Below, piece by piece: positions 1-5,931 of a stretch of DNA of 9,836 nucleotides. Made by a program: the position numbers and the translations under genes. The number at the start of each line of letters is the position of its first letter. The stretch's first letter is position 1. The notes beneath the pieces were generated by a model. It saw nothing but the letters and a program-made list of their open reading frames with translations. It ran no database searches and had not been told where the DNA came from. Origin of the DNA: an uncultured Acetobacter sp. GTDB taxonomy: Bacteria; Pseudomonadota; Alphaproteobacteria; Acetobacterales; Acetobacteraceae. Location: contig NZ_CALLXM010000263.1 in NCBI RefSeq assembly GCF_937875265.1, positions 1-9,836 of the forward strand. Reading direction: 5' to 3'.

Positions 1-506
1 CGGAAGACGTTGGGCTTCTGCCGCTCAACGTCCGTGGCCCCCATGTAGACCACGCATTTCAGGCCAAACAGCGCACAGACCGTGGCCGTGGCCACGCCAT
101 GCTGGCCAGCCCCCGTTTCCGCCACAATACGGGTACGCCCCATGCGACGGGCCAGCAGGATCTGCCCCATAACGTTATTCAGCTTGTGAGAGCCGGTATG
201 ATTCAGCTCTTCGCGCTTCATATAAATTTTTGCGCCGCCAAGCTCTTCCGTCATGCGGCGGGCAAACCAGAGCGGGCTGGGGCGGCCAACATAATCACGC
301 AGGTAGAAATCCAGCTCCTTCTGGAAAGCCGGATCCGCCTTGGTGGCCTCGTACGCCTGATTCAGTTCCAGCAGCAGCGGCATGAGGGTTTCCGCCACAA
401 ACCGGCCACCGTAACGGCCACCAAAATGCCCGCGCTCATCCGGCCCCTGCCGAAGAGAGTTGGGCTGTATTGCTGATGTGCTCTGATGTTCTGCCGGATC
501 CGCCAT
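1..506 (-). CDS. trpB: Tryptophan synthase beta chain, N-terminal part (cut by window edge)
   Basis: TrpB is the PLP-dependent beta subunit that joins indole and L-serine to make tryptophan, working in the cytoplasm as an alpha2-beta2 complex with TrpA. The 168 visible residues contain the family's landmarks. The PLP-binding lysine is K108 in HTGSHK, and the catalytic glutamate is E130 in AETGAGQHG. Their 22-residue spacing equals that of K87 and E109 in the Salmonella enzyme. FGGRYGGRFVAETL near residues 28-41 is the usual TrpB N-terminus. About 20 extra residues precede it. The ATG at 506 follows an AGGAG at 521-525 with a long 14-base gap, so the start is likely but not certain. No trpF lies directly upstream; the next gene, corA, is divergent. 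trpB therefore heads its own transcript here, perhaps trpB-trpA, but the downstream side is outside the window. Identity is secure. Confidence 0.96.
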   Translation of the reverse strand, partial: MADPAEHQSTSAIQPNSLRQGPDERGHFGGRYGGRFVAETLMPLLLELNQAYEATKADPAFQKELDFYLRDYVGRPSPLWFARRMTEELGGAKIYMKREELNHTGSHKLNNVMGQILLARRMGRTRIVAETGAGQHGVATATVCALFGLKCVVYMGATDVERQKPNVF

Positions 507-545
507 GGGTGGTTCTGCCGCTCCTGATTTCTGCGTGATGTGTCG

Positions 546-614
546 GGGTCGCCCTGCCCCAAAAGCAGAACTCTGACTTACCAGAAGCCACAAGCCCTTG
601 CACAGGGGCGACCC
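546..614 (-). promoter_or_regulatory. Inverted repeat in the trpB 5' leader
   Basis: The arms GGGTCGCCC (546-554) and GGGCGACCC (606-614) are perfectly complementary over 9 bases, with a further TG/CA pair after a one-base bulge. They enclose about 51 bases, ending 40 bases upstream of the trpB ATG. If transcribed with trpB, this would be a large stem. No U-run follows it on the minus strand, so it is not a classical terminator, and no Trp-rich leader peptide is visible. A short palindrome, GCAAA-T-TTTGC (615-625), sits beside it and could be an operator or part of a promoter. The repeat is seen directly; function is unknown. Confidence 0.3.
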
Positions 615-747
615 GCAAATTTTGCAGGCCTACAAAGCAAGCAAGACACGCTCAGACCAGCCCTTGTCAGCCCCCGTCTGCACAGGGCATGTTTCGGCGG
701 TGCCGCCCCTGAGCACGTGACAGAAGACGACACACAAGGAGAATTTC

Positions 748-1923
748 ATGTTTCTGGCTCACAAGCCCGGTGCCCCCGCACGGGCGATTGAGAGTGAGGC
801 CGACGCCCACGGCGTAGCATGGATTGACCTCCTCAACCCCACACCTCAGGAACAGGCGCTTGCAACCAGCATCTGTGGCCAGCCACTACCTACGCTGGAT
901 GACCTGAACGAAATTGAAAGCTCTTCACGCATCAGTGTGCGTAATGGAGCGGCTTTCCTCTCCACCCCTTTGCTCAAAAAAACAGGACTGGAATTTCAAG
1001 CCTCTCCGGTTGGGTTCATTCTCACTGCAGACCGTCTGATTACCATTCGTTACCAGCCCTACCCATCTTTTGAGAACGTCGCCCAGCTCGTAGCGGACCA
1101 CACTTTGCCTCCCTCACCAGCCGCCGCGACATCCTCCCCTAACGCAGCTGTCACGCCAGACAAAACCACGTCCCCCGCTCCTGCCTCCGTGGCAACCACA
1201 CAGGCCCTGGTACCCGCGCCCATTGGCCCGGGAGAGGTTCTGGTTGCCCTGATTGAAACCATTGTGGACCGGCTTGCAGACATTCTGGAAAATGTCGGCA
1301 TGCTTCTGGAAAAGCTCTCGCAAGATATCTTCAAGCGACGGCAAAACAAACCCGCGGTGCGCAGCATGGCTGCATGGCAGCGCGAATTGCTGGAGCGCGT
1401 TGGTGGGTCCGGAGACCTGTGTTCACGCGTGCGGGACGCTCTGCTGGGGCTGGAACGTATCACGATATTTTTAAGTGAAAGCAAAAAGGACGGCATGGCC
1501 CCCGCCTCTGGCCTGCCACTGTCATCCCGCCGTTTTGAAGCGGGCGTTACCACGCTGCCGACTGAAAACGCACCCTACGCTCTGTCTGGCGCGCTACGGT
1601 CCCGGATGGCGACAGCTAACCGTGACCTCTCTTCTTTGAGCGATTATGTCTCTCAGGCATCCAGCAAAGTGGAATTTCTTCTGGATGCCACGCTCGGGTT
1701 TATTAGCATTGAACAGAACGGCGTGATGAAAGTGCTGACCGTTGTCAGTTTCATTGGCGTCGCGCCAACCCTGATTGCCGGGGTATATGGTATGAATTTC
1801 AAGGATATTCCTGAACTTAACTGGTCCTTCGGGTATTGGTATTCACTCGGGCTTATGGCCGCCTCTGTTGCATTGCCGCTTTTGTGGTTCTGGCGCAAAG
1901 GCTGGCTTGGAGGCATCAAATGA
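748..1923 (+). CDS. corA: CorA-family magnesium/cobalt transporter
   Basis: This is a CorA-type inner-membrane channel for Mg2+ (also Co2+/Ni2+), a homopentamer with a large cytoplasmic N-terminal domain and two C-terminal membrane helices. The signature YGMNF is at residues 347-351, at the end of the first helix (about 326-346). It is followed by the acidic-aromatic loop KDIPELNWSFGYW and a second helix (about 361-382), then a basic tail. The cytoplasmic part shows the usual long helical region with IVDRLADILE near residue 170. Residues about 121-163 are an unusual Pro/Ala/Ser/Thr-rich stretch inserted in that domain. The start has a strong AAGGAG at 736-741, six bases from the ATG. The gene is divergent from trpB, and its stop overlaps the next ATG, so it is probably translated together with the exported protein that follows. 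No clear promoter or Mg2+ riboswitch was recognised in 507-747. Confidence 0.95.
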   Translation: MFLAHKPGAPARAIESEADAHGVAWIDLLNPTPQEQALATSICGQPLPTLDDLNEIESSSRISVRNGAAFLSTPLLKKTGLEFQASPVGFILTADRLITIRYQPYPSFENVAQLVADHTLPPSPAAATSSPNAAVTPDKTTSPAPASVATTQALVPAPIGPGEVLVALIETIVDRLADILENVGMLLEKLSQDIFKRRQNKPAVRSMAAWQRELLERVGGSGDLCSRVRDALLGLERITIFLSESKKDGMAPASGLPLSSRRFEAGVTTLPTENAPYALSGALRSRMATANRDLSSLSDYVSQASSKVEFLLDATLGFISIEQNGVMKVLTVVSFIGVAPTLIAGVYGMNFKDIPELNWSFGYWYSLGLMAASVALPLLWFWRKGWLGGIK

Positions 1924-2516
1924 CACATCGCACCCTGTTTTCCTGCATGAGCTTTTCCGCAGGCACGCACCCGGCAGCTGGCCTGCGCGGTATGCTGGTT
2001 ATGGGGGCTGCCTGCCTCCTCAGCATCGCGGCCAGCCAGAGCAGCAGGGCCGCAACACAGGCGCGCTCTGCCCTCAGCCCGACAGCCTATCAGGCGACCT
2101 TCAATCGGTTGAGCACGGAGCCACTGCGTTACGGCGGCCTCTCTTCCGTGCACGGTCGCCGCATTCTGGTCGGGCTGCATCAGACGGGTCCGGACACAGT
2201 AGCCGGAGAAATGATGCGGCTTGATTCCGCCATGCGCCCGGTGGATGCAGGGCCGGTGACCGGCACCCTGACACCCCCAACCTCCAACAGACTGAGTGCA
2301 TGCCACCTGAAGGTCACGCTTTCAGACAGAGATATCATTCTTGACGGCCCCTGCTCCGCCACATTGCTCTCCGGCTCCATGACATCCCACCCCAGACCGA
2401 GCCAGCTCTGGTCTCAGGTCACAAATTTCATATCCCCCGATACGTCAGTCTCCCAATACTGGCTGAGCCGGGACACATGGCAGGCAGCCATCACGCCAGC
2501 CCCTGCGACACCCTGA
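1920..2516 (+). CDS. Unrecognised small exported protein, coupled to corA
   Basis: I do not recognise this 198-residue protein. The chosen ATG overlaps the corA stop (ATGA at 1920-1923) and has GGAGG at 1909-1913, six bases away, inside the end of corA; the frame is open further upstream but that part overlaps corA. Residues about 21-45 look like a signal peptide: an arginine, a hydrophobic core LVMGAACLLSIAA, and a cleavage-like end near SRAA. This predicts an exported, probably periplasmic protein. The mature part has only two cysteines, C128 and C145, close enough to form a disulfide, and ends in an Ala/Pro-rich tail. No lipobox is clear. The overlap and the terminator just after its stop place it in a two-gene unit with corA. 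A role linked to metal uptake or envelope is only inference from position. Confidence 0.75.
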   Translation: MTHRTLFSCMSFSAGTHPAAGLRGMLVMGAACLLSIAASQSSRAATQARSALSPTAYQATFNRLSTEPLRYGGLSSVHGRRILVGLHQTGPDTVAGEMMRLDSAMRPVDAGPVTGTLTPPTSNRLSACHLKVTLSDRDIILDGPCSATLLSGSMTSHPRPSQLWSQVTNFISPDTSVSQYWLSRDTWQAAITPAPATP

Positions 2517-2525
2517 GGCCTGATA

Positions 2526-2560
2526 ATGTCTGGTTGACGAACCAGACATGCGGTTTTATT
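2526..2560 (+). terminator. Intrinsic terminator after the corA unit
   Basis: A perfect 10-bp stem, ATGTCTGGTT (2526-2535) with AACCAGACAT (2540-2549), closes a GACG tetraloop and is followed by GCGG and a T-rich run (2554-2560). It starts nine bases after the stop of the exported-protein gene, so it ends the corA transcript and separates it from rho. The T-run is short and offset by four bases, so some readthrough into rho is possible. Confidence 0.75.
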
Positions 2561-2641
2561 CTCCGCTTCCAGAACTGGCTGACTTCACCTGTCCAGTGCT
2601 TTCCCTCCTGTCAGGATCATCCTGCTATCCGAGCTGACGCG

Positions 2642-2660
2642 GTAACACCTCTGCTGTTAC
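2642..2660 (+). other. Small hairpin in the rho upstream region
   Basis: GTAACA (2642-2647) and TGTTAC (2655-2660) form a 6-bp stem with a 7-base loop, about 80 bases before the rho ATG. It may lie in the rho leader or be an operator-like repeat; rho leaders are autoregulated in other bacteria, but nothing here proves it. The rest of the 2561-2739 gap shows no convincing promoter box or gene. Confidence 0.2.
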
Positions 2661-2739
2661 ACGCCGTGTCTTCGGGCTTTGCGCAAGACTGATCCGGACC
2701 TCCCCATTTCTGAACTATTGCCAGTCAGGGCATTCCTAA

Positions 2740-4035
2740 ATGCATCTTGCGGAACTCAAGGCCAAATCTCCGGCCGATCTTCTGGCCTGTGCCGAAGACC
2801 TGAACATTGAAAACGCATCATCCCTGCGCAAACAGGACATGATGTTCGCCATTCTCAAGACGCTGGCCGATAATGACCAGGCGATCTACGGTGATGGCAC
2901 ACTCGAGATCCTGCATGACGGGTTCGGTTATCTCCGCTCTCCCGAATCAAACTATCTCCCCGGCCCGGATGATATTTATATCTCCCCCGCTCAGGTGCGC
3001 CGCTTTGCTTTGCGCACGGGTGATACGGTTGAAGGGCAGATCCGTGCCCCGCGTGATGGAGAACGCTATTTCTCCCTTCTGAAAATCAACAGCATCAATT
3101 TTGAAGCGCCTGAAGCCGTCCGGCACCGCATCAACTTTGATAACCTGACCCCGCTCTACCCTGAGCGCCGCCTGCAGATGGAAGTGGAAAGTGCTGCTCC
3201 GCCGGTCAGCGAGACCAAGGGCAAGAAGGGCAAAAGCACGCAGGATTTTACTCCCCGCGTGATCGATCTGGTCTCCCCCATCGGCATGGGCCAGCGTGCG
3301 CTGATTGTTGCCCCGCCGCGGACCGGTAAAACGGTCATGCTGCAAAGCATTGCCTCCTCTATCTCCGCCAACCACCCGGAATGCTTCCTGATTGTGCTGC
3401 TCATTGATGAGCGCCCGGAAGAAGTGACCGACATGGCGCGCTCCGTGCGTGGTGAAGTGGTTTCCTCCACCTTTGATGAACCCGCCCACCGCCATGTGCA
3501 GGTGACGGAAATGGTGCTGGAAAAAGCCAAGCGTCTGGTGGAACACAAGCGCGATGTGGTCATCCTACTGGACTCCATTACCCGTCTGGCCCGCGCCTAC
3601 AACACCGTTGTGCCGTCATCCGGCAAAGTGCTGACCGGTGGTGTGGATGCCAACGCGCTACAGCGCCCCAAGCGCTTCTTTGGTGCCGCCCGTAACATTG
3701 AAGAAGGCGGCTCTCTGACCATTATCGCCACGGCCCTGATTGATACCGGTAGCCGCATGGATGAAGTGATCTTTGAAGAGTTCAAGGGCACAGGCAACTC
3801 CGAACTGATCCTTGACCGTAAACTGGCTGACAAGCGTACCTTCCCCGCAATTGACATCACCAAGAGCGGCACACGTAAGGAAGAAATGCTGGTTGACCGC
3901 GCCACCCTGTCCAAAATGTGGGTCCTGCGCCGTATTCTGGCACCGATGGGCACCATGGATGCCATGGACTTCCTGCTGGACAAGCTCAAATACAGCAAAT
4001 CCAACAACGATTTCTTTGAGGCCATGAATAACTAA
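2740..4035 (+). CDS. rho: Transcription termination factor Rho
   Basis: Rho is the hexameric RNA-dependent ATPase and helicase that ends transcription at Rho-dependent sites. At 431 residues it is slightly longer than the 419 of E. coli. In order are the N-terminal helical domain (about 1-46), the cold-shock-like RNA-binding domain (about 50-120, with GFGYLRS), and the RecA-type ATPase. Walker A is APPRTGKT with K197; Walker B ends at D278 in VILLDSITRLARAYN. The Q-loop region (SGKVLTGGVDANAL) and the R-loop KGTGNSE (349-355) are intact, so it should be active. The extra length is mostly a Lys-rich insert (about 149-166, SETKGKKGK) between the RNA-binding and ATPase domains. The start has a modest AGGG (2727-2730) nine bases upstream, and the conserved N-terminus begins at once. 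It appears monocistronic, with a terminator on each side. Confidence 0.98.
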   Translation: MHLAELKAKSPADLLACAEDLNIENASSLRKQDMMFAILKTLADNDQAIYGDGTLEILHDGFGYLRSPESNYLPGPDDIYISPAQVRRFALRTGDTVEGQIRAPRDGERYFSLLKINSINFEAPEAVRHRINFDNLTPLYPERRLQMEVESAAPPVSETKGKKGKSTQDFTPRVIDLVSPIGMGQRALIVAPPRTGKTVMLQSIASSISANHPECFLIVLLIDERPEEVTDMARSVRGEVVSSTFDEPAHRHVQVTEMVLEKAKRLVEHKRDVVILLDSITRLARAYNTVVPSSGKVLTGGVDANALQRPKRFFGAARNIEEGGSLTIIATALIDTGSRMDEVIFEEFKGTGNSELILDRKLADKRTFPAIDITKSGTRKEEMLVDRATLSKMWVLRRILAPMGTMDAMDFLLDKLKYSKSNNDFFEAMNN

Positions 4036-4036
4036 A

Positions 4037-4050
4037 TTTCAGGCCTGAAA
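4037..4050. repeat. 14-bp perfect palindrome just after the rho stop
   Basis: TTTCAGGCCTGAAA begins two bases after the rho TAA and is perfectly self-complementary. Further on, GCGGTTTT (4062-4069) pairs with AAAATCCGC (4075-4083) allowing one bulge. With the strong hairpin at 4087, the 3' end of rho mRNA would carry up to three successive structures. The palindrome has no loop as drawn, so it could equally be a protein-binding site. Confidence 0.4.
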
Positions 4051-4086
4051 GCACGGTAAGAGCGGTTTTTTCATAAAATCCGCCTG

Positions 4087-4134
4087 ACCCTGCACCGGCG
4101 GCTGCACTCAGCCTGCCGGTGCAGGGTCTTTTTT
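4087..4134 (+). terminator. Strong terminator of rho, overlapping the end of the TusA-family gene
   Basis: ACCCTGCACCGGC (4087-4099) pairs perfectly with GCCGGTGCAGGGT (4115-4127). Inside it GGCTG (4100-4104) pairs with CAGCC (4109-4113) around a CACT loop, giving an 18-bp hairpin with one bulged T. TTTTTT follows at 4129-4134, a classic intrinsic terminator for rho. The hairpin contains the stop codon (4108-4110) and last codons of the convergent TusA-family gene. On the minus strand it is followed only by a weaker T-stretch, near 4078-4075. Confidence 0.85.
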
Positions 4135-4404
4135 CAGGATGGTCAGCACAACGCTGCCATCCGCCTCCGTTTGTTCTGAAAGCACGGCATGCCCCAGCGC
4201 CAGCACGGACCGCAGAACGTTTTTATGAGGCTCCTCCCCCCTCAGCCGCACAGCCAGCACGCTGCCTGGCACCACGCCATCCAGCGCCAGACGGGTGCGT
4301 ACGAAGGTCATCGGGCATTTTTCACGGGTGATATCAAGCGTGATTGCCTCAGGGCTAAACGAGTCCAGAGGCCGGAAGGCTGACGGGTCTGTTGGGGTCT
4401 TCAT
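4108..4404 (-). CDS. TusA/SirA-family sulfur-carrier-like protein
   Basis: This 98-residue cytoplasmic protein belongs to the TusA/SirA family, whose members carry a persulfide on a conserved cysteine and pass sulfur to tRNA thiolation, molybdenum cofactor or other sulfur pathways. The cysteine is C30 in LDITREKCPMTFVRTRLAL. The usual motif is CPxP; here it is CPMT, a form I associate with alphaproteobacterial members. The rest fits the two-layer fold: GSVLAVRLRG, then KNVLRSVLALGHAV, then a last strand SVVLTILKK. The ATG at 4404 has GAGGAG at 4413-4418, eight bases away; a GTG at 4413 overlaps that ribosome-binding site and is rejected. It is convergent with rho, whose terminator overlaps its end, and divergent from fur. 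Whether it is TusA proper or a paralogue with another partner cannot be told here. Confidence 0.88.
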   Translation of the reverse strand: MKTPTDPSAFRPLDSFSPEAITLDITREKCPMTFVRTRLALDGVVPGSVLAVRLRGEEPHKNVLRSVLALGHAVLSEQTEADGSVVLTILKKDPAPAG

Positions 4405-4447
4405 AAAAAACACTCCTCGGGCTTAAGCGGGCAGACGGCAGAAACCA

Positions 4448-4489
4448 TTTTAAATCAGAGCTTAAAAAACCTGTGCGTCTGTGTAAAAT
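4448..4489 (+). promoter_or_regulatory. Candidate fur promoter with an overlapping inverted repeat
   Basis: A possible -35 TTAAAA (4462-4467) and -10 TAAAAT (4484-4489) are 16 bases apart and point toward fur; they match the sigma-70 consensus at four and five of six positions. The inverted repeat TTTTAA-N8-TTAAAA (4448-4453, 4462-4467) covers the -35, a position suited to a repressor, possibly Fur itself. It does not match the classical Fur box. The gap 4405-4561 is the shared control region of the TusA-family gene and fur. Confidence 0.35.
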
Positions 4490-4561
4490 TGGACAAACAC
4501 TCCCCTTTTCGGCTACCTGATGTTTCATGAACGCAGGTGGTAACAAGCAGGATTTGCGCCC

Positions 4562-5044
4562 TTGAAGTCACAGTCGACAGAATCGCGGATTGCGCAGCTC
4601 TGCATCGAACATGGCCTGAAAATGACGGGGCAGCGCCGTGTCATTGCACGCGTTCTGTCGGACGCTGATGACCATCCCGATGTAGAAGAACTATACAGGC
4701 GTGCCTCAGCGCTTGATTCACGCATTTCCGTGGCCACCGTGTATCGCACCGTGCGGCTTCTGGAAGAAAAAGGCATTCTGGAGCGGCGTGACTTTGGCGG
4801 CGGTCGTGCCCGCTACGAAGCCACGGAACATGGCCGCCACCATTATCATCTGATTGATGTTGATAATGGCAAGGTGACCGAGTTTGAAGACCCGGAGCAT
4901 GAAGAACTGATGCGGCGCGTTGCAGAACGGCTGGGCTTTGACTTTGTCTCCATGCGCCTTGAACTGTTCGGCAAAAAACGCCCTCCGGCCCCGCAGGATA
5001 GCAAGACGCCACAGGCTTCAAAACGTAAAGGAGCAGACTCATGA
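4562..5044 (+). CDS. fur: Fur-family metal-responsive regulator (Fur/Mur type)
   Basis: This dimeric DNA-binding protein represses metal-uptake genes when loaded with Fe2+ or, in many alphaproteobacteria, Mn2+ (then called Mur). The winged-helix domain is residues 1-85, with recognition region ISVATVYRTVRLLEEKG (55-71); the metal-binding dimerisation domain follows. By alignment to E. coli Fur, the ligands H33, E81, H88, H90 and E101 are kept as H38, E86, H94, H96 and E107. Of the other site (H87, D89, E108, H125), H93 and E114 remain but D89 is Y95 and H125 is M131. No CXXC zinc site exists. The C-terminal 20 residues are a basic, Pro/Lys-rich tail. The start is TTG: an in-frame stop at 4541-4543 leaves no ATG or GTG upstream, AGGA lies nine bases before TTG, and the next ATG (4622) would remove the first helix. 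Its stop overlaps the olsB start. Confidence 0.93.
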   Translation: MKSQSTESRIAQLCIEHGLKMTGQRRVIARVLSDADDHPDVEELYRRASALDSRISVATVYRTVRLLEEKGILERRDFGGGRARYEATEHGRHHYHLIDVDNGKVTEFEDPEHEELMRRVAERLGFDFVSMRLELFGKKRPPAPQDSKTPQASKRKGADS

Positions 5045-5889
5045 GCGCGGCCCCACTGCCTGCCGGCTCTCTCTCCACTCTGGATCTGGAACGCAAAGGC
5101 TTTCCTGAACTCCGCGGTGGTAATCTGAGTGTGCGTATTGCCACAACCGATGATGAACGCGATGCCGCTCAGGCTCTACGTTACCGCGTGTTTTATGAAG
5201 AAATGGGCGCACATCCGGATGCTGAAACCCTCCGCCTGAAACGCGACATTGATGAGTTTGATGCCGTGGCCGACCACCTTCTGGTGATTGATCACGCAAT
5301 TGCCTCCGATGCACGTGGCGTAGTTGGCACCTACCGGCTAGTGCAGGGCGATGCCGCTGCCAAAATCGGCCATTTCTACTCCGCCAGCGAATACGATATT
5401 TCGCCCCTGACGGAATTTCCGGGGCGTCTGCTGGAAGTCGGCCGCTCCTGTGTGGACAAAGACTACCGTGGCCGGGCCGCCATGCAGCTTTTGTGGCGGG
5501 GCATTGCCTCCTACATTTTCCTGCATCGGATTGATGTGCTGTTCGGGTGCGCCAGCCTGCCGGGCACCAACCCGGACGCTATCGCAAACGAACTGACCTA
5601 CCTCTACCATAACCATCTGGCCCCCCCGGCCCTGCGGGTAAAAGCCCTGCCGGAACGGCGCGTGGACATGCTGAGGGTAGACCCGCATACCGTGGATTTC
5701 CGCAGAAGTCTGGCCAGCCTGCCGCCTTTGATCAAAGGCTATCTGCGTCTGGGTGGATATGTGGGGGATGGCGCAGTGATTGATACGCAATTCAACACCA
5801 CAGATGTTGCTGTGCTGGTGAAAAGCGAACTGCTGGCCGACAAATATTATCGCCACTATGAACGCCGCCTGCGTGATGCGCTCGACTGA
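5041..5889 (+). CDS. olsB: OlsB, L-ornithine N-alpha-acyltransferase
   Basis: OlsB transfers a 3-hydroxyacyl chain from acyl carrier protein to the alpha-amino group of ornithine, giving lyso-ornithine lipid; OlsA then adds a second acyl chain. Ornithine lipids are phosphorus-free membrane lipids tied to stress and acid tolerance. The 282 residues match the family well: LRYRVFYEEMGA (46-57) and IDEFD (70-74), then LEVGRSCVDKDYRG (131-144) with LLWRGIASYI (150-159), the GNAT-like acyl-binding core. FGCASLPGTNP (168-178), LPPLIKGYLRLGG (227-239) and DTQFNTTDVAVLVK (248-261) follow. No signal peptide or membrane helix is seen, so it should act at the inner face of the membrane. The ATG overlaps the fur stop (ATGA), with AAAGGAG at 5027-5033, seven bases away. 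Co-expression with the upstream metal regulator is therefore likely. No olsA is present in the window. Confidence 0.9.
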   Translation: MSAAPLPAGSLSTLDLERKGFPELRGGNLSVRIATTDDERDAAQALRYRVFYEEMGAHPDAETLRLKRDIDEFDAVADHLLVIDHAIASDARGVVGTYRLVQGDAAAKIGHFYSASEYDISPLTEFPGRLLEVGRSCVDKDYRGRAAMQLLWRGIASYIFLHRIDVLFGCASLPGTNPDAIANELTYLYHNHLAPPALRVKALPERRVDMLRVDPHTVDFRRSLASLPPLIKGYLRLGGYVGDGAVIDTQFNTTDVAVLVKSELLADKYYRHYERRLRDALD

Positions 5890-5931
5890 GCATTACGTGC
5901 AGGGTGAACCCGCATTACCCGTTCTCCCTTT

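Noticed and set aside
99..476. 125-codon plus-strand frame opposite trpB
   Set aside because: trpB on the other strand has catalytic residues in place, so this frame is a shadow.
507..747. Classical trp attenuator or Mg2+ riboswitch between trpB and corA
   Set aside because: No Trp-codon cluster, no hairpin followed by a U-run toward trpB, and no known Mg2+ leader pattern toward corA.
540..791. 83-codon frame upstream of corA
   Set aside because: It overlaps the strong ribosome-binding site and start of corA, and its sequence has no coding character.
1653..2306. 217-codon minus-strand frame across corA and the exported-protein gene
   Set aside because: It lies opposite two coupled genes with good starts, has no family features and no start signal.
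2477..2692. Small 71-codon frame between the exported-protein gene and rho
   Set aside because: It overlaps the previous gene and runs through the terminator hairpin, with no start signal and no recognisable protein features.
2947..3546. 199-codon open frame on the minus strand inside rho
   Set aside because: It is wholly antisense to a highly conserved gene, has a His/Gly/Arg-rich composition typical of shadow frames, and no ribosome-binding site.
4405..4561. Standard Fur box between the TusA-family gene and fur
   Set aside because: No match to the GATAATGATAATCATTATC-type consensus; only a different, shorter inverted repeat is present.
4641..5144. 167-codon minus-strand frame across fur and olsB
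   Set aside because: Antisense shadow of two recognised genes; composition is biased and no domain is seen.
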